DNA of 64,000 nucleotides. Origin: Microbacterium forte (GTDB lineage: Bacteria > Actinomycetota > Actinomycetes > Actinomycetales > Microbacteriaceae). The DNA lies in assembly GCF_031885415.1 (NCBI RefSeq), contig NZ_CP116871.1:1612001-1676000 (forward strand), in the 5' to 3' direction. The translations under genes were made by a program, and so were the position numbers. This document shows, one piece after another, positions 17,263-25,515 of the stretch (positions are counted from its first letter, which is position 1; each line of letters begins with the position of its first letter). A model generated the notes under the pieces. The model saw only the letters and a list, made by a program, of their open reading frames with translations, was not told the DNA's origin and did not search any database.

Positions 17263-18039
17263 TCAGAACGGGAGGGGGACACTGCCGATCACCACCGTCA
17301 GTCGAGACATGATGTCGGTCCAGAGGCCGGTCAGCATCAGCAGGCCGAGCACGATCAGCAGCACGCCGCCGATGACGTTCACGACGCGGATGTGGCGACG
17401 GAGGAACCCGATCGTCTTGGTGGCCCACCCGAACCCGAGAGCGACCAGCAGGAACGGCAGGCCCAGGCCGAGCGAGTACGCCAGGCCGAGCATGCCGGCA
17501 CGCACCGGGTCGCCCTGGTTGAACGAGAGGGCGAAGATCGCGGCGAGCGTCGGCCCCATGCACGGAGCCCAGCCGATTCCGAGCGCGATTCCCAGCAGCG
17601 GTGCGCCGATCAGGCCGGCCTTGGAGTCGACCTGGAAGCGCAGCTCGCGCTGGGCGAAGCCGAAGAGACCGAGGAACACGAGTCCCATCAGGATGATCAC
17701 GCCGCCGAGGATGCGGGTGATCAGCTCACCCCACTGCAGCAGGAAGACGTTGGCGAGCCCGCCGAGCGCTGTCAGCGAGACGAACACGAGACTGAAGCCC
17801 AGGATGAACAGCAGCACACCGAACACGAGTCGTCCGCGAGCGGGAGCTTCGACCGTCGCGACGCCGCTGCCGTTCTCCGACCGCTCTCGTCGAGGGGTGA
17901 CCGCTCCCCCGAGAAACCCGAGGTAGCCCGGCACCAGCGGAAGCACGCACGGTGAGAGGAAGGAGATGAGCCCAGCGAGCATCGCTACCGGGATCGCGAG
18001 CCACAGCGCTCCTGAGTCGATGATCGTCCCGGGGTTCAT
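17263..18039 (-). CDS. ccdA: Cytochrome c biogenesis protein CcdA (disulfide relay)
   Basis: 258-residue membrane protein carrying electrons from cytoplasmic thioredoxin across the membrane to the extracytoplasmic thioredoxin-like partner. It has six membrane segments. The redox cysteines are in LISFLSPCVLPLVPGYLGFL near residue 30 and in the PLLGIALGIGWAPCMGPTLA stretch near residue 165. The ATG lies 16 bases after the stop of the TlpA-like lipoprotein gene, its probable redox partner. The pair keeps apocytochrome CxxCH thiols reduced for ResB/CcsB. Confidence 0.95.
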   Translation of the reverse strand: MNPGTIIDSGALWLAIPVAMLAGLISFLSPCVLPLVPGYLGFLGGAVTPRRERSENGSGVATVEAPARGRLVFGVLLFILGFSLVFVSLTALGGLANVFLLQWGELITRILGGVIILMGLVFLGLFGFAQRELRFQVDSKAGLIGAPLLGIALGIGWAPCMGPTLAAIFALSFNQGDPVRAGMLGLAYSLGLGLPFLLVALGFGWATKTIGFLRRHIRVVNVIGGVLLIVLGLLMLTGLWTDIMSRLTVVIGSVPLPF

Positions 18040-18055
18040 GCCGCTTCCGCAAGAC

Positions 18056-18709
18056 TCATGAGTCCTCCGCGAGCGCGTCCTTGACGAGCGTCGAGAGGAT
18101 CGAGGTGCCGTCGATCGGCCCGATGATGCGGGCGGCGACCCGGCCCTGCTTGTCGAGCACCAGAGTGGTCGGCGTCGCCTGGATCGGCACCGACGACGCG
18201 AAGGCGAGCTTCGCCTCGGCGGTGTCGACATCGATGAGGCTCGGGTAGGTCACGCCGAACTCCGCCGAGAACGCCTTGGCGGTGTCGGCCTGATCGCGGG
18301 TGTTGATGCCCAGGAAGGCCACGTCGTCTCCGCCGTGCTCCTGCCACACGCTCTCGAGGTCTTCTGCCTCGACCCGACACGGTGCGCAGCCCGCGTACCA
18401 GAAGTTCACGACCGTCACCTTGCCCGCGAGCTCGGAGCTGCTGAAGTCGTCGCCGTTCTCGGTCACGCCGCCGAATTCGACGACGGGTTCGCCGCGCTCG
18501 GCGACCGGGATCTCGACGATCGCCCCGTCGGCCGCGACGTAGCCGGGATTGTCTCCGCTCAGGAACGAGTCGTTCACGGGATCGGGAGCGCAGGCGCTCA
18601 GACCGATGGCTAGTACCGCGGCGAGCGCGGCACCGACCGCACGGCGAGAAGGCCGAATGCGGGAGGGGCGGCCGCTGCGGATCGGAAGAACCGTCGAGGC
18701 GAGTGGCAC
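18056..18709 (-). CDS. TlpA/ResA-like thioredoxin lipoprotein
   Basis: 217-residue extracytoplasmic thioredoxin-fold protein. A basic N terminus and hydrophobic stretch end in the lipobox LSAC with C40 as the predicted lipid anchor. The active site is C108-A-P-C111 in NFWYAGCAPCRVEAE. The cis-proline region is QATPTTLVLD. As first gene of the System II operon it should reduce apocytochrome c using electrons from CcdA, the ResA role. The 40-residue segment before the lipobox cysteine is longer than usual, so an internal start could also be used. Confidence 0.92.
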   Translation of the reverse strand: MPLASTVLPIRSGRPSRIRPSRRAVGAALAAVLAIGLSACAPDPVNDSFLSGDNPGYVAADGAIVEIPVAERGEPVVEFGGVTENGDDFSSSELAGKVTVVNFWYAGCAPCRVEAEDLESVWQEHGGDDVAFLGINTRDQADTAKAFSAEFGVTYPSLIDVDTAEAKLAFASSVPIQATPTTLVLDKQGRVAARIIGPIDGTSILSTLVKDALAEDS

Positions 18710-18773
18710 GATTCCCAGTTTACGCGGGGGTTCCTATGCATGGGCCGGACGCCCCGGCCGTGGAAGCCCGCTG

Positions 18774-19178
18774 TCAGAGCCGGGCGAGCACGTCGGCCAC
18801 ACTCGCGCGGAAGCGAGGACACGTGGCGATGTCGTGCGAACGGCATCCCATCGCATGCTCGGTCATCTCGCGTGATCGGCGCATGTCCTCCATCCGCCGA
18901 TCGAGATCGTCGAGGTGCTGCTGCAGCACCTCGTGCCGACCGGCGCTTCCGTCGTCGAGGAGCACGGCGATCTGGTCGAGGGTCATTCCGGCCGCCTTGC
19001 TGCGCTGGATCACCGCTATGCGCACCACGTCGTCCTGCCCGTATCGGCGCCTCCCGGCGGAGTCGCGTGCGGGTCGCAGCAGCCCGACCGTCTCCCAGTG
19101 CCTCAGCACGTTCGTGGGCAGCGCGAAACGGGCAGCCACCTCGCCGACGGACCAGGGACTCTCGACACTTGACTTCAT
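18774..19178 (-). CDS. MerR-family regulator with C-terminal cysteines
   Basis: 134-residue MerR regulator. The winged helix is at about residues 9-75 (WSVGEVAARFALPTNVLRHW, then GRRRYGQDDVVRI), with a coiled helix at 80-108. Two cysteines, C112 and C120, are spaced C-x7-C in MGCRSHDIATCPRF, a pattern found in metal- or redox-sensing branches. It is divergent from a thioredoxin-reductase-like gene, and its own ATG is inside the shared palindrome, so autoregulation is likely. The histidine in the C-x7-C segment suggests a metal could be bound, but this is inference. Confidence 0.92.
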   Translation of the reverse strand: MKSSVESPWSVGEVAARFALPTNVLRHWETVGLLRPARDSAGRRRYGQDDVVRIAVIQRSKAAGMTLDQIAVLLDDGSAGRHEVLQQHLDDLDRRMEDMRRSREMTEHAMGCRSHDIATCPRFRASVADVLARL

Positions 19179-19199
19179 GTTGACATGAAGTCACAGACT
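19169..19199 (+). promoter_or_regulatory. MerR-type promoter: TTGACT-19 bp-CAGACT over a palindrome
   Basis: gacttcatgt-tg-acatgaagtc (19171-19192) has perfect 10-bp arms. It lies between a -35 (TTGACT, 19169-19174) and a candidate -10 (CAGACT, 19194-19199) separated by 19 bases. A long spacer with an operator inside it is the hallmark of MerR-activated promoters. The palindrome also covers the merR start codon. Confidence 0.65.
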
Positions 19200-19238
19200 G
19201 AGGACGAAAGCAACCGCCGCCCCTCGGAAGGACACCAC

Positions 19239-20138
19239 ATGTACGACGCGATCGTGATCGGAGCAGGCCCCGCCGGCCTGCAGGCGGCACTGACCCTGGG
19301 ACGGACGCACCGCTCGACGCTGCTGCTGGATTCCGGTGAGTACCGCAACGGCACGGTGCTGCACATGCACAACGTCGTCGCGAACGACGGAACTCCCCCG
19401 GCGGAGTTCCGCGCGACCGCGCGCACTCAGCTCGCCGAGTATGCCGACGTCGAGATCCGTGACGTCGGAGCGCAGTCGGTCTCGGGCGCGGAGGGCGCGT
19501 TCTCCGTGATGCTCGCGGACGGAGTCTCCGCCGAGGCGAAGAGCGTTATCCTCGCGACCGGCGTCGCCGACGATCTGCCATCCGTGCCCGGCCTGCGGGA
19601 GCTGTGGGGAGTGAAGGCCTTCAGCTGCCCGTTCTGCGACGGCCACGAGCATGCGAGGCGCTCCATCGCCATTCTCGGCCCCGCGCCTCGGGCCGAGCAC
19701 CTGATCGGGCTTCTGGGTCGCATCGCAGGAGACATCACGGTCTTCCCCGTCGATCAGGCGTTCTCCGCAGAAGACGTGCAGACTCTCGAAGGGCTGGGAG
19801 CGCGGGTGAGCGTGGACCTCGTGACGGCGGTAGCGCCGGACGGCGACGATGTGCGGGTCACCACCGATTCCGGCGATCGGACTGTGGCCGGCGTCTTCGT
19901 GGCATCGGGCTCGCTCCGCCACCGTGCGCCGTTCGCCGACCAGCTCGGGCTGCACATGCTGCCGTCCGGGTCGATCGAGATCGACGACTTCGGTCGCACC
20001 TCACTCGCCGGCGTCTTCGCCGCGGGCGACCTCGCACACCGTGCGTCGCTTCCGGGGCCGATGGCCTCGGTGCTGCTGGCCGCCGCGGCCGGTCAGCTCG
20101 CGGCGGTCGGGGTCATCCAGTCGCTGATGGCTCCGTGA
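19239..20138 (+). CDS. Thioredoxin reductase-like FAD/NAD(P)H oxidoreductase
   Basis: 299-residue flavoprotein of the TrxB-like type. The FAD-binding motif VIGAGPAGLQAAL is at the N terminus, a CxxC redox pair C130-P-F-C133 precedes DGHE, and the second FAD motif is LAGVFAAGDLAH near residue 265. The usual NAD(P)H motif GxGxxA is replaced by ILGPAPRAEHL, so the pyridine-nucleotide site is divergent. GGAAGG lies eight bases before the ATG. The divergent MerR probably induces it. The substrate could be a thioredoxin, bacillithiol/mycothiol-type disulfide or another small disulfide; no thioredoxin gene is next to it. Confidence 0.88.
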   Translation: MYDAIVIGAGPAGLQAALTLGRTHRSTLLLDSGEYRNGTVLHMHNVVANDGTPPAEFRATARTQLAEYADVEIRDVGAQSVSGAEGAFSVMLADGVSAEAKSVILATGVADDLPSVPGLRELWGVKAFSCPFCDGHEHARRSIAILGPAPRAEHLIGLLGRIAGDITVFPVDQAFSAEDVQTLEGLGARVSVDLVTAVAPDGDDVRVTTDSGDRTVAGVFVASGSLRHRAPFADQLGLHMLPSGSIEIDDFGRTSLAGVFAAGDLAHRASLPGPMASVLLAAAAGQLAAVGVIQSLMAP

Positions 20139-20160
20139 TCGCGAGCATCTTCGCCGCAGC

Positions 20161-20203
20161 GCAGTGATGGTCGCTTCCCGACTCGGGGAGCGACCATCAC
20201 TGC
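20161..20203. terminator. Bidirectional hairpin, 15-bp perfect stem
   Basis: gcagtgatggtcgct (20161-20175) pairs with agcgaccatcactgc (20189-20203). The loop can extend the stem through cccg/cggg. It lies between the ends of two convergent genes. Confidence 0.75.
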
Positions 20204-20226
20204 GACCAGAGCCGCTAGCTCAGACT

Positions 20227-20856
20227 TCAGACCGCCCCGACATCGACTGCCCCACCCGTCGCCGCGGGTTCGGCGTACGCGACCTCGCGCCACACATCGC
20301 CGACGAGCTCGAAAGACGTGACGCTCGACAGCGCGCAGCGCCGAGTGCGCGGGTCGTGCTGCAGCGGCAGGCCCGCGACGCGGAGGTGGGTGATCCAGAT
20401 CGGCGCCTGGTGCGAGACCATCACGAGGTCGCCGTCGTCGACGGATCGCCATGCCTCGGCCATCATGCCCAGCATCCTCTCGGCGATCGATGCGTACGGC
20501 TCGCCCCAGCTCGGCAGCGACGGCTGACGCAGGTGCCACCACTTGAGCGGGTTCATCAGCGAGCGGCGCATCTGCGTGCCCTCGAACACATTGGTCGGCT
20601 CGATCAGGCGGATGTCGATCTCGGGTGTGAGTCCGAAGCGCTCGGAGAACGGCTCCGCCGACTCCTGTGCCCGCTCGAGCGGCGAGGAGTAGAGAGCTGC
20701 GACCGGGCGATCGAGACCGGCGATGTGATCGGACGCGGCTCGCGCCATCTCCCTCCCCGCCTTGCTGAGGTGATAGTCGGGCAGCCGCCCGTAGAGCACG
20801 CGCTGGGGATTGTGCACCTCGCCGTGACGGACGAGGTGCAGTCGCGACGCCACCAC
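20227..20856 (-). CDS. Histidine phosphatase superfamily protein
   Basis: 209-residue phosphoglycerate-mutase-like phosphatase. The catalytic LVRHGEV is near residue 9, with the second arginine and glutamate in LYSSPLERAQESAEPF near residue 57-70, and the late histidine in VMVSHQAPIW near 153. The family dephosphorylates sugar phosphates, nucleotides or cobalamin and riboflavin intermediates; the substrate is not evident here. It starts at GTG one base after the stop of the upstream small membrane protein gene, so the two are one transcript. A shared terminator follows. Confidence 0.88.
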   Translation of the reverse strand: MVASRLHLVRHGEVHNPQRVLYGRLPDYHLSKAGREMARAASDHIAGLDRPVAALYSSPLERAQESAEPFSERFGLTPEIDIRLIEPTNVFEGTQMRRSLMNPLKWWHLRQPSLPSWGEPYASIAERMLGMMAEAWRSVDDGDLVMVSHQAPIWITHLRVAGLPLQHDPRTRRCALSSVTSFELVGDVWREVAYAEPAATGGAVDVGAV

Positions 20857-20857
20857 G

Positions 20858-21232
20858 TCAGACCGCGCGGTAGCGGGACTCGCCGAAGCCGATGATCAGA
20901 TACCCGATGTAGGGGAAGACGAAGAGCAGGAAGAACGAGAAGAGCCCGCCCTTGCCGAAGCGCTCACCCAGCTTGATCGCGACGATGATCCCGAAGATGA
21001 AACCGACGATCGGGATGAGGTAGAGCAGCGCGAGCCAGCCGGACATCCCGGCGATCTTGACGAGGAAGACGACGTTCACGATGGGGATGATCGCGAGGAT
21101 GCCGGGGTAGCCGGCCTTCGTGAACACCTTCCACAGGCCGATGACGACGAGGACGTAGAAGACGAGGGCGATCAGGCCCGTCGTGCCGGAGAAGATCGAT
21201 GCGTAGAGATCCGAGATGCCGTTGGAGTCCAT
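20858..21232 (-). CDS. Small four-helix membrane protein (DUF5684-like)
   Basis: 124-residue hydrophobic protein with four predicted membrane segments and no catalytic motif. The repeated pattern of glycine and proline between helices (AGYPGILAIIPIVNVV, LLYLIPIVGFIFG) matches small actinobacterial membrane proteins of the DUF5684 type. A GAAAGGG ribosome binding site precedes the ATG, and TAGGAT some 36 bases upstream is a likely -10 box. The histidine phosphatase gene begins one base after its stop. Function unknown. Confidence 0.75.
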   Translation of the reverse strand: MDSNGISDLYASIFSGTTGLIALVFYVLVVIGLWKVFTKAGYPGILAIIPIVNVVFLVKIAGMSGWLALLYLIPIVGFIFGIIVAIKLGERFGKGGLFSFFLLFVFPYIGYLIIGFGESRYRAV

Positions 21233-21305
21233 GATGACCCTTTCGCTGGTCGAGCGGCTGTCGTGGCGATCCTACTGACCGATATGCCGCGGGCGGGGAG
21301 GCAGC

Positions 21306-21330
21306 ACCCGCCCACGTAGAATGGGCGGGT
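21306..21330 (+). promoter_or_regulatory. aspS promoter: -10 TAGAAT inside a perfect inverted repeat
   Basis: acccgccca (21306-21314) and tgggcgggt (21322-21330) are perfect 9-bp arms around a 7-base centre. The -10 box TAGAAT (21317-21322) lies in the middle and the predicted start site at its right edge. This could be an operator or a hairpin at the very 5' end of the transcript. AGGAGGA follows at 21348. Confidence 0.55.
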
Positions 21331-21361
21331 TCATCATCTCCCAGATCAGGAGGAATCCTCC

Positions 21362-23143
21362 GTGCTTCGCACCCACTCGGCAGGCTCACTGCGAGCCGAG
21401 CATATCGGTCAGACCGTCACCCTCTCGGGTTGGGTCGATCGCCGTCGTGATCACGGAGGAGTCGCGTTCATCGATCTTCGGGATGCGTCCGGCATCGCGC
21501 AGGTCGTCATCCGCGATGAAGAGGTCGCGCACCCGCTGCGCAACGAGTTCGTCCTCAAGGTCACCGGCGAAGTCTCCCGCCGCCCCGAGGGCAACGCGAA
21601 CCCGAACCTCCCCACCGGCGAGATCGAGCTCATCGCGACCGACGTCGAGGTGCTCAACGAGTCCGCTCCCCTGCCGTTCCAGGTGTCCACGGCCGTCGCC
21701 GACACCGAGACGGTCGGCGAGGAGGCTCGTCTCAAGTACCGCTACCTCGACCTGCGTCGTCCGGCGGCGGCCTCCGCGCTGCGTCTGCGTTCCGACGTCT
21801 ACAAGGCGGTTCGCGACGTGCTGCACGGCGAGGACTTCACCGAGGTCGAGACCCCGACCCTCACGCGGTCGACCCCCGAGGGCGCCCGTGACTTCGTCGT
21901 GCCCGCCCGGCTGCACCCGGGCAGCTGGTACGCCCTGCCGCAGTCGCCGCAGCTCTTCAAGCAGCTGCTCATGGTGGGCGGTGTCGAGAAGTACTACCAG
22001 ATCGCGCGCTGCTACCGCGACGAGGACTTCCGCGCCGACCGCCAGCCCGAGTTCACGCAGCTCGACATCGAGATGAGCTTCGTCGACCAGGAGGACGTCA
22101 TCGCCCTGATGGAGTCGCTGGTCGTCGCGATGTGGAAGACCATCGGCGTCGAGGTGCAGACGCCTCTGCCCCGCATCACCTATGCCGAGGCGATGGCGAA
22201 GTACGGCTCCGACAAGCCCGACCTGCGTTTCGGGCTCGAGCTCGTCGAGGCGACCGAGTACTTCGCCGAGACGCCGTTCCGCGTCTTCCAGGCGGAGTAC
22301 GTCGGCGCGGTGCGCATGCCCGGCGGCGCGAGCCAGCCGCGCAAGCAGCTCGACGCCTGGCAGGACTGGGCCAAGCAGCGCGGCGCCCGCGGTCTCGCCT
22401 ACGTCCTCTTCAACGAGGACGGCTCGCTGGGCGGCCCCGCAGCCAAGAACCTGTCCGAGGCCGAGCAGGCCGGCCTCGCCGAGTTCGTCGGCGCCTCTGC
22501 CGGTGACTGCGTGTTCTTCGCCGCCGGATCGACCAAGGAGAGTCGCGCTCTTCTCGGCGCCGCCCGCGTCGAGATCGGCCGCCGCCTCGGCTATCTGAAC
22601 CCCGACGAGTTCGCGTTCACGTGGGTCGTCGACGCCCCGATGTTCGAGCCGGCCGCGGATGCCGTGGCATCCGGTGACGTCGCCGTCGGCGCCGGAGCGT
22701 GGACCGCCGTGCACCACGCGTTCACGGGGCCCAAGCCCGAGTTCCAGGACACGTTCGACACCGACCCCGGTTCGGCTCTCGCCTACGCCTACGACATCGT
22801 GTGCAACGGCTCGGAGCTCGGCGGCGGATCGATCCGCATCCACCGCGAAGACGTGCAGAAGCGCGTGTTCGAGGTCATGGGCATCAGCGACGAGGTCGCG
22901 CAGGAGCAGTTCGGATTCCTGCTCGACGCGTTCAAGTTCGGCGCACCGCCGCACGGTGGAATCGCGCTCGGCATGGACCGCGTGCTGCAGCACCTGGCGA
23001 AGACCGAGTCGATCCGCGACGTCATCGCCTTCCCGAAGTCGGGCAACGGCTTCGACCCGCTGACGGCGGCTCCGGCGCCCATCACGGCCGAGCAGCGCGC
23101 CGAGGCCGGCGTCGACTTCGAGCCCGAGGACGACGAGGCCTGA
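21362..23143 (+). CDS. aspS: Aspartyl-tRNA synthetase, bacterial type
   Basis: 593-residue class IIb synthetase. An OB-fold anticodon-binding domain is at about residues 1-105 ([20 protein letters not shown]). The catalytic domain follows, with motif 2 [19 protein letters not shown] near residue 217 and motif 3 [15 protein letters not shown] near 530. The bacterial GAD insertion (about 290-425) is present. The GTG start has a strong AGGAGGA seven bases upstream. Whether it is strictly Asp-tRNA specific or also charges tRNA-Asn, as in many actinobacteria with GatCAB, cannot be told here. A terminator follows. Confidence 0.97.
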   Translation: MLRTHSAGSLRAEHIGQTVTLSGWVDRRRDHGGVAFIDLRDASGIAQVVIRDEEVAHPLRNEFVLKVTGEVSRRPEGNANPNLPTGEIELIATDVEVLNESAPLPFQVSTAVADTETVGEEARLKYRYLDLRRPAAASALRLRSDVYKAVRDVLHGEDFTEVETPTLTRSTPEGARDFVVPARLHPGSWYALPQSPQLFKQLLMVGGVEKYYQIARCYRDEDFRADRQPEFTQLDIEMSFVDQEDVIALMESLVVAMWKTIGVEVQTPLPRITYAEAMAKYGSDKPDLRFGLELVEATEYFAETPFRVFQAEYVGAVRMPGGASQPRKQLDAWQDWAKQRGARGLAYVLFNEDGSLGGPAAKNLSEAEQAGLAEFVGASAGDCVFFAAGSTKESRALLGAARVEIGRRLGYLNPDEFAFTWVVDAPMFEPAADAVASGDVAVGAGAWTAVHHAFTGPKPEFQDTFDTDPGSALAYAYDIVCNGSELGGGSIRIHREDVQKRVFEVMGISDEVAQEQFGFLLDAFKFGAPPHGGIALGMDRVLQHLAKTESIRDVIAFPKSGNGFDPLTAAPAPITAEQRAEAGVDFEPEDDEA

Positions 23144-23154
23144 CCCTCTCACGC

Positions 23155-23190
23155 AGAGGCCCTCTCCCGCTCAGGCAGGAGGGGGCCTCT
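23155..23190 (+). terminator. aspS terminator hairpin
   Basis: agaggccctctcc (23155-23167) pairs with ggagggggcctct (23178-23190) with a small internal mismatch and a 10-base loop, 12 bases after the aspS stop. Confidence 0.7.
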
Positions 23191-23243
23191 TCGCGTACCC
23201 CGGTCGTTCGGCCGGAACGATGCGACGCGACTCGACCTCACCA

Positions 23244-23398
23244 CGTTTCGTCTCGGGCGGCTCCGCCGGCCTCGCTCAACGACCGATCTGCGCGAGCGGC
23301 CGCCCCGCTCATCTCCCGTTCGCTGAGCGAAGACGACGAAGTCGACTGAGACGAAGCGTCGCGACCCGGCCTCGCTCAACGACCGATCTGCGCGAGCG
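23244..23398. repeat. Mosaic intergenic repeat; 33-bp direct repeat 100 bp apart
   Basis: Positions 23266-23298 and 23366-23398 are identical over 33 bases, exactly 100 bases apart. The second copy encodes the stop codon and last codons of the TauE/SafE gene. Around the first copy, cgtttcgtctc (23244-23254) and gagacgaagcg (23348-23358) form a near-perfect inverted repeat, with the small palindrome ttcgctgagcgaa (23319-23331) inside. It looks like a REP/BIME-type element that has captured, or been captured by, the gene end. Confidence 0.7.
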
Positions 23399-24206
23399 CG
23401 GGAGCGATGTTCTCGTTCCACACGTCGACGCCGAGCTTGGCGATCAGGGCGACCACCACGACGAGGAACACGACGCGGATGAAGGTCGTGCCGCGTGAGA
23501 TCGCCATGCGCGAGCCGAGATAACTGCCGGCGACATTCGCCACCGCGAGGATTCCGCCCAGCAGCCACAGCACGGCACCGTGTGGGATGAAGAGCAGCAG
23601 CGCGCCGGTGTTCGTGGCGAGGTTCACGATCTTCGCCTTCGCACTCGCCTGCAGGAAGTCATACCCCAGCAGTGCGACGAGCGAGATCACAAGGAACGTC
23701 CCGGTGCCCGGCCCGATGAGCCCGTCATAGAACCCGATCACGAGACCGGCGAGCCCCGCCATGATGTGGTGCTTGTGGCCCCTGAAGCGCAGCCGCGTCG
23801 CGGCGCCCATCTGCGGGCGGAACGCCGTGAAGAGGGCCACGACGAGCAGTGCGATCACGATGATCGGCTTGAATGCCGCGGCCGGCAGCACCGTGGCGAC
23901 GGCGGCTCCGCCGAATGAGCCGACGAGCGCGATCACCGCCATCGGCAGCGCCGTGCGGATGTCGGGTTTCGCTCGGCGGTAGTAGGTGACGCTGCTCGTG
24001 GCCGTGCCGAAGACCGAGGCGAGCTTGTTGGTGGCGAGTGCCTGGATCGGTGAGATGCCGGGGATCAACAGCAGGGCGGGAAGCTGCAGCAGCCCTCCAC
24101 CGCCTACGACGGCGTCGATCCAGCCGGCGGCGAAGGCCGCGATGACGATGAGGATCAGCGTGCCCCAGGTGAGCTGCTCGAGCCCGAGCACACTGCCGAT
24201 GTCCAT
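23376..24206 (-). CDS. TSUP-family permease (TauE/SafE)
   Basis: 276-residue integral membrane protein with eight predicted segments in two repeats. The first TSUP half begins LIVIAAFAAGWIDAVVGGGG, followed by LPALLLIPGISPIQALATNKL. The second half is around GLAGLVIGFYDGLIGPGTGTF. The family moves sulfite, sulfonates or related anions; the substrate here is unknown. The ATG is six bases from CATCCT, a weak leaderless-type promoter. The last codons and stop lie in one copy of a 33-bp repeat, so the original C terminus may have been replaced. Confidence 0.9.
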   Translation of the reverse strand: MDIGSVLGLEQLTWGTLILIVIAAFAAGWIDAVVGGGGLLQLPALLLIPGISPIQALATNKLASVFGTATSSVTYYRRAKPDIRTALPMAVIALVGSFGGAAVATVLPAAAFKPIIVIALLVVALFTAFRPQMGAATRLRFRGHKHHIMAGLAGLVIGFYDGLIGPGTGTFLVISLVALLGYDFLQASAKAKIVNLATNTGALLLFIPHGAVLWLLGGILAVANVAGSYLGSRMAISRGTTFIRVVFLVVVVALIAKLGVDVWNENIAPALAQIGR

Positions 24207-24212
24207 CCGTCC

Positions 24213-24218
24213 AGGATG
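24213..24218 (-). promoter_or_regulatory. Possible -10 box CATCCT of the TauE/SafE gene
   Basis: Minus-strand CATCCT ends six bases before the ATG. It matches the spacing of other leaderless genes, but only two of the key positions (A2, T6) fit. Confidence 0.3.
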
Positions 24219-24322
24219 TCAGACGGCGTGACGCCCCGAGCACCATCGCGGCCCGACCCGCCACACTGCGGACACCTCACGTTCACCGGGACCGCGATGA
24301 TCGGCAACCCTCGGCTCATAGT

Positions 24323-24371
24323 GTCCTCTCGCAACCCGAATCCGGCTCACAACGCCGGACACCGAGAGGAC
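24323..24371 (+). promoter_or_regulatory. Structured 5' leader that can hide the ribosome binding site
   Basis: gtcctctcg (24323-24331) pairs perfectly with cgagaggac (24363-24371), which contains the GAGAGGA ribosome binding site of the binding-protein gene (ATG at 24376). A second hairpin, tccggc/gccgga (24341-24346/24354-24359), fits inside. It does not match a riboswitch class I recognise. Confidence 0.45.
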
Positions 24372-24375
24372 CCTG

Positions 24376-25515
24376 ATGACCAACTTCCACCGCCGCGCGC
24401 GCATCGGCGCCGGCATCGCCCTGTTCACCACCGCCGCGCTCGGCCTGACCGCCTGCGCCACCGGTGCTGAGACCCCCGCTGCCGGCAGCGACGACGTCGA
24501 CGCCGCAGCCGCGACCTCTGTCGAGGACTTCGGATCGTTCGCGGATCTCGAAGAGGCGGCGAAGGCCGAAGGCCAGCTCAACGTCATCGCCCTTCCGCGC
24601 GACTGGGCCAACTACGGCGAGATCCTCGACCTCTTCGCCGAGAAGTACCCCGAGATCACGATCAACGAGGCATCGCCCGACGTGTCGAGCGCCGAAGAGA
24701 TCCAGGCAGCGAAGACCAACGAGGGGCTCGACACCGCACCCGACGTGTTCGACCTCGGCCTCACGGTCGCGCTGCAGAACACCGACACGTTCGCGCCGTA
24801 CCAGGTGCAGACGTGGGACGAGATCCCCGACGCGCTCAAGGAGCCGACCGGGCTCTTCGTCGGCGACTACGGCGGATACATGTCGATCGGCTACGACTCG
24901 TCGAAGTTCGACGCCCCCGAGTCGCTCGACGACCTGAAGGACGCCGCCTACAAGGGTGCCGTCGCCATCAACGGCGACCCGACGCAGGCCGGTGCGGCGT
25001 TCGCCGCTGTGGGCCTCGCCACGGTGCAGTCCGACGGCACGCTCGACGACTTCCAGCCGGGTATCGACTTCTTCTCAGAGCTCCAGAAGGCCGGAAACCT
25101 GCTCAAGGTCGACGTCACCACGGCGACCGTCGCGAGCGGCGAGACTCCCGTCGTCTTCGACTGGGACTACCTGAACGCCTCGCACACCGCCGACAACGAG
25201 GACTGGAAGGTCGTCGTGCTCGACGGCACCGGTTACGCCGGCTACTACAACCAGGCGATCAACAAGGATGCCCCGAACCCGGCAGCCGCACGCCTCTGGC
25301 AGGAGTTCCTCTACAGCGACGAGGTGCAGAACCTGTGGCTCAAGGGCGGTGCACGTCCGGCTCGTATGGAGGCCATGACCGAGGCCGGCACGATCGACGC
25401 CGACCTGGCCGCGGCTCTTCCTGAGGTCCCGAGCGAGACGGTCGTCCCGACCGAGGAGCAGTCGACGAACGCCGGCACGCTGCTCGGCGAGAAGTGGGCA
25501 GCGGCGGTCCAGTGA
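24376..25515 (+). CDS. ABC importer substrate-binding lipoprotein (family 1, polyamine/iron type)
   Basis: 379-residue extracellular binding protein. The signal peptide ends in lipobox LTAC with C27 as lipid anchor, followed by a flexible acidic linker. The mature part has the family 1 pattern (LNVIALPRDWANYGEILDLF, FVGDYGGYMSIGYDSSKF, VAINGDPTQAGAAFAAVGL). The permease and ATPase arrangement points to the PotABCD/FbpABC group: spermidine, putrescine, iron or a phosphonate. The ligand cannot be fixed from the sequence alone. Its stop overlaps the first permease start (GTGA). A leader structure before it and tandem hairpins after it may set its expression apart from the permeases. Confidence 0.9.
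   Translation: MTNFHRRARIGAGIALFTTAALGLTACATGAETPAAGSDDVDAAAATSVEDFGSFADLEEAAKAEGQLNVIALPRDWANYGEILDLFAEKYPEITINEASPDVSSAEEIQAAKTNEGLDTAPDVFDLGLTVALQNTDTFAPYQVQTWDEIPDALKEPTGLFVGDYGGYMSIGYDSSKFDAPESLDDLKDAAYKGAVAINGDPTQAGAAFAAVGLATVQSDGTLDDFQPGIDFFSELQKAGNLLKVDVTTATVASGETPVVFDWDYLNASHTADNEDWKVVVLDGTGYAGYYNQAINKDAPNPAAARLWQEFLYSDEVQNLWLKGGARPARMEAMTEAGTIDADLAAALPEVPSETVVPTEEQSTNAGTLLGEKWAAAVQ

Noticed and set aside
24300..24375. TPP or other known riboswitch before the ABC importer
   Set aside because: None of the conserved core words of common riboswitch classes is present. Only a simple two-stem leader can be supported.
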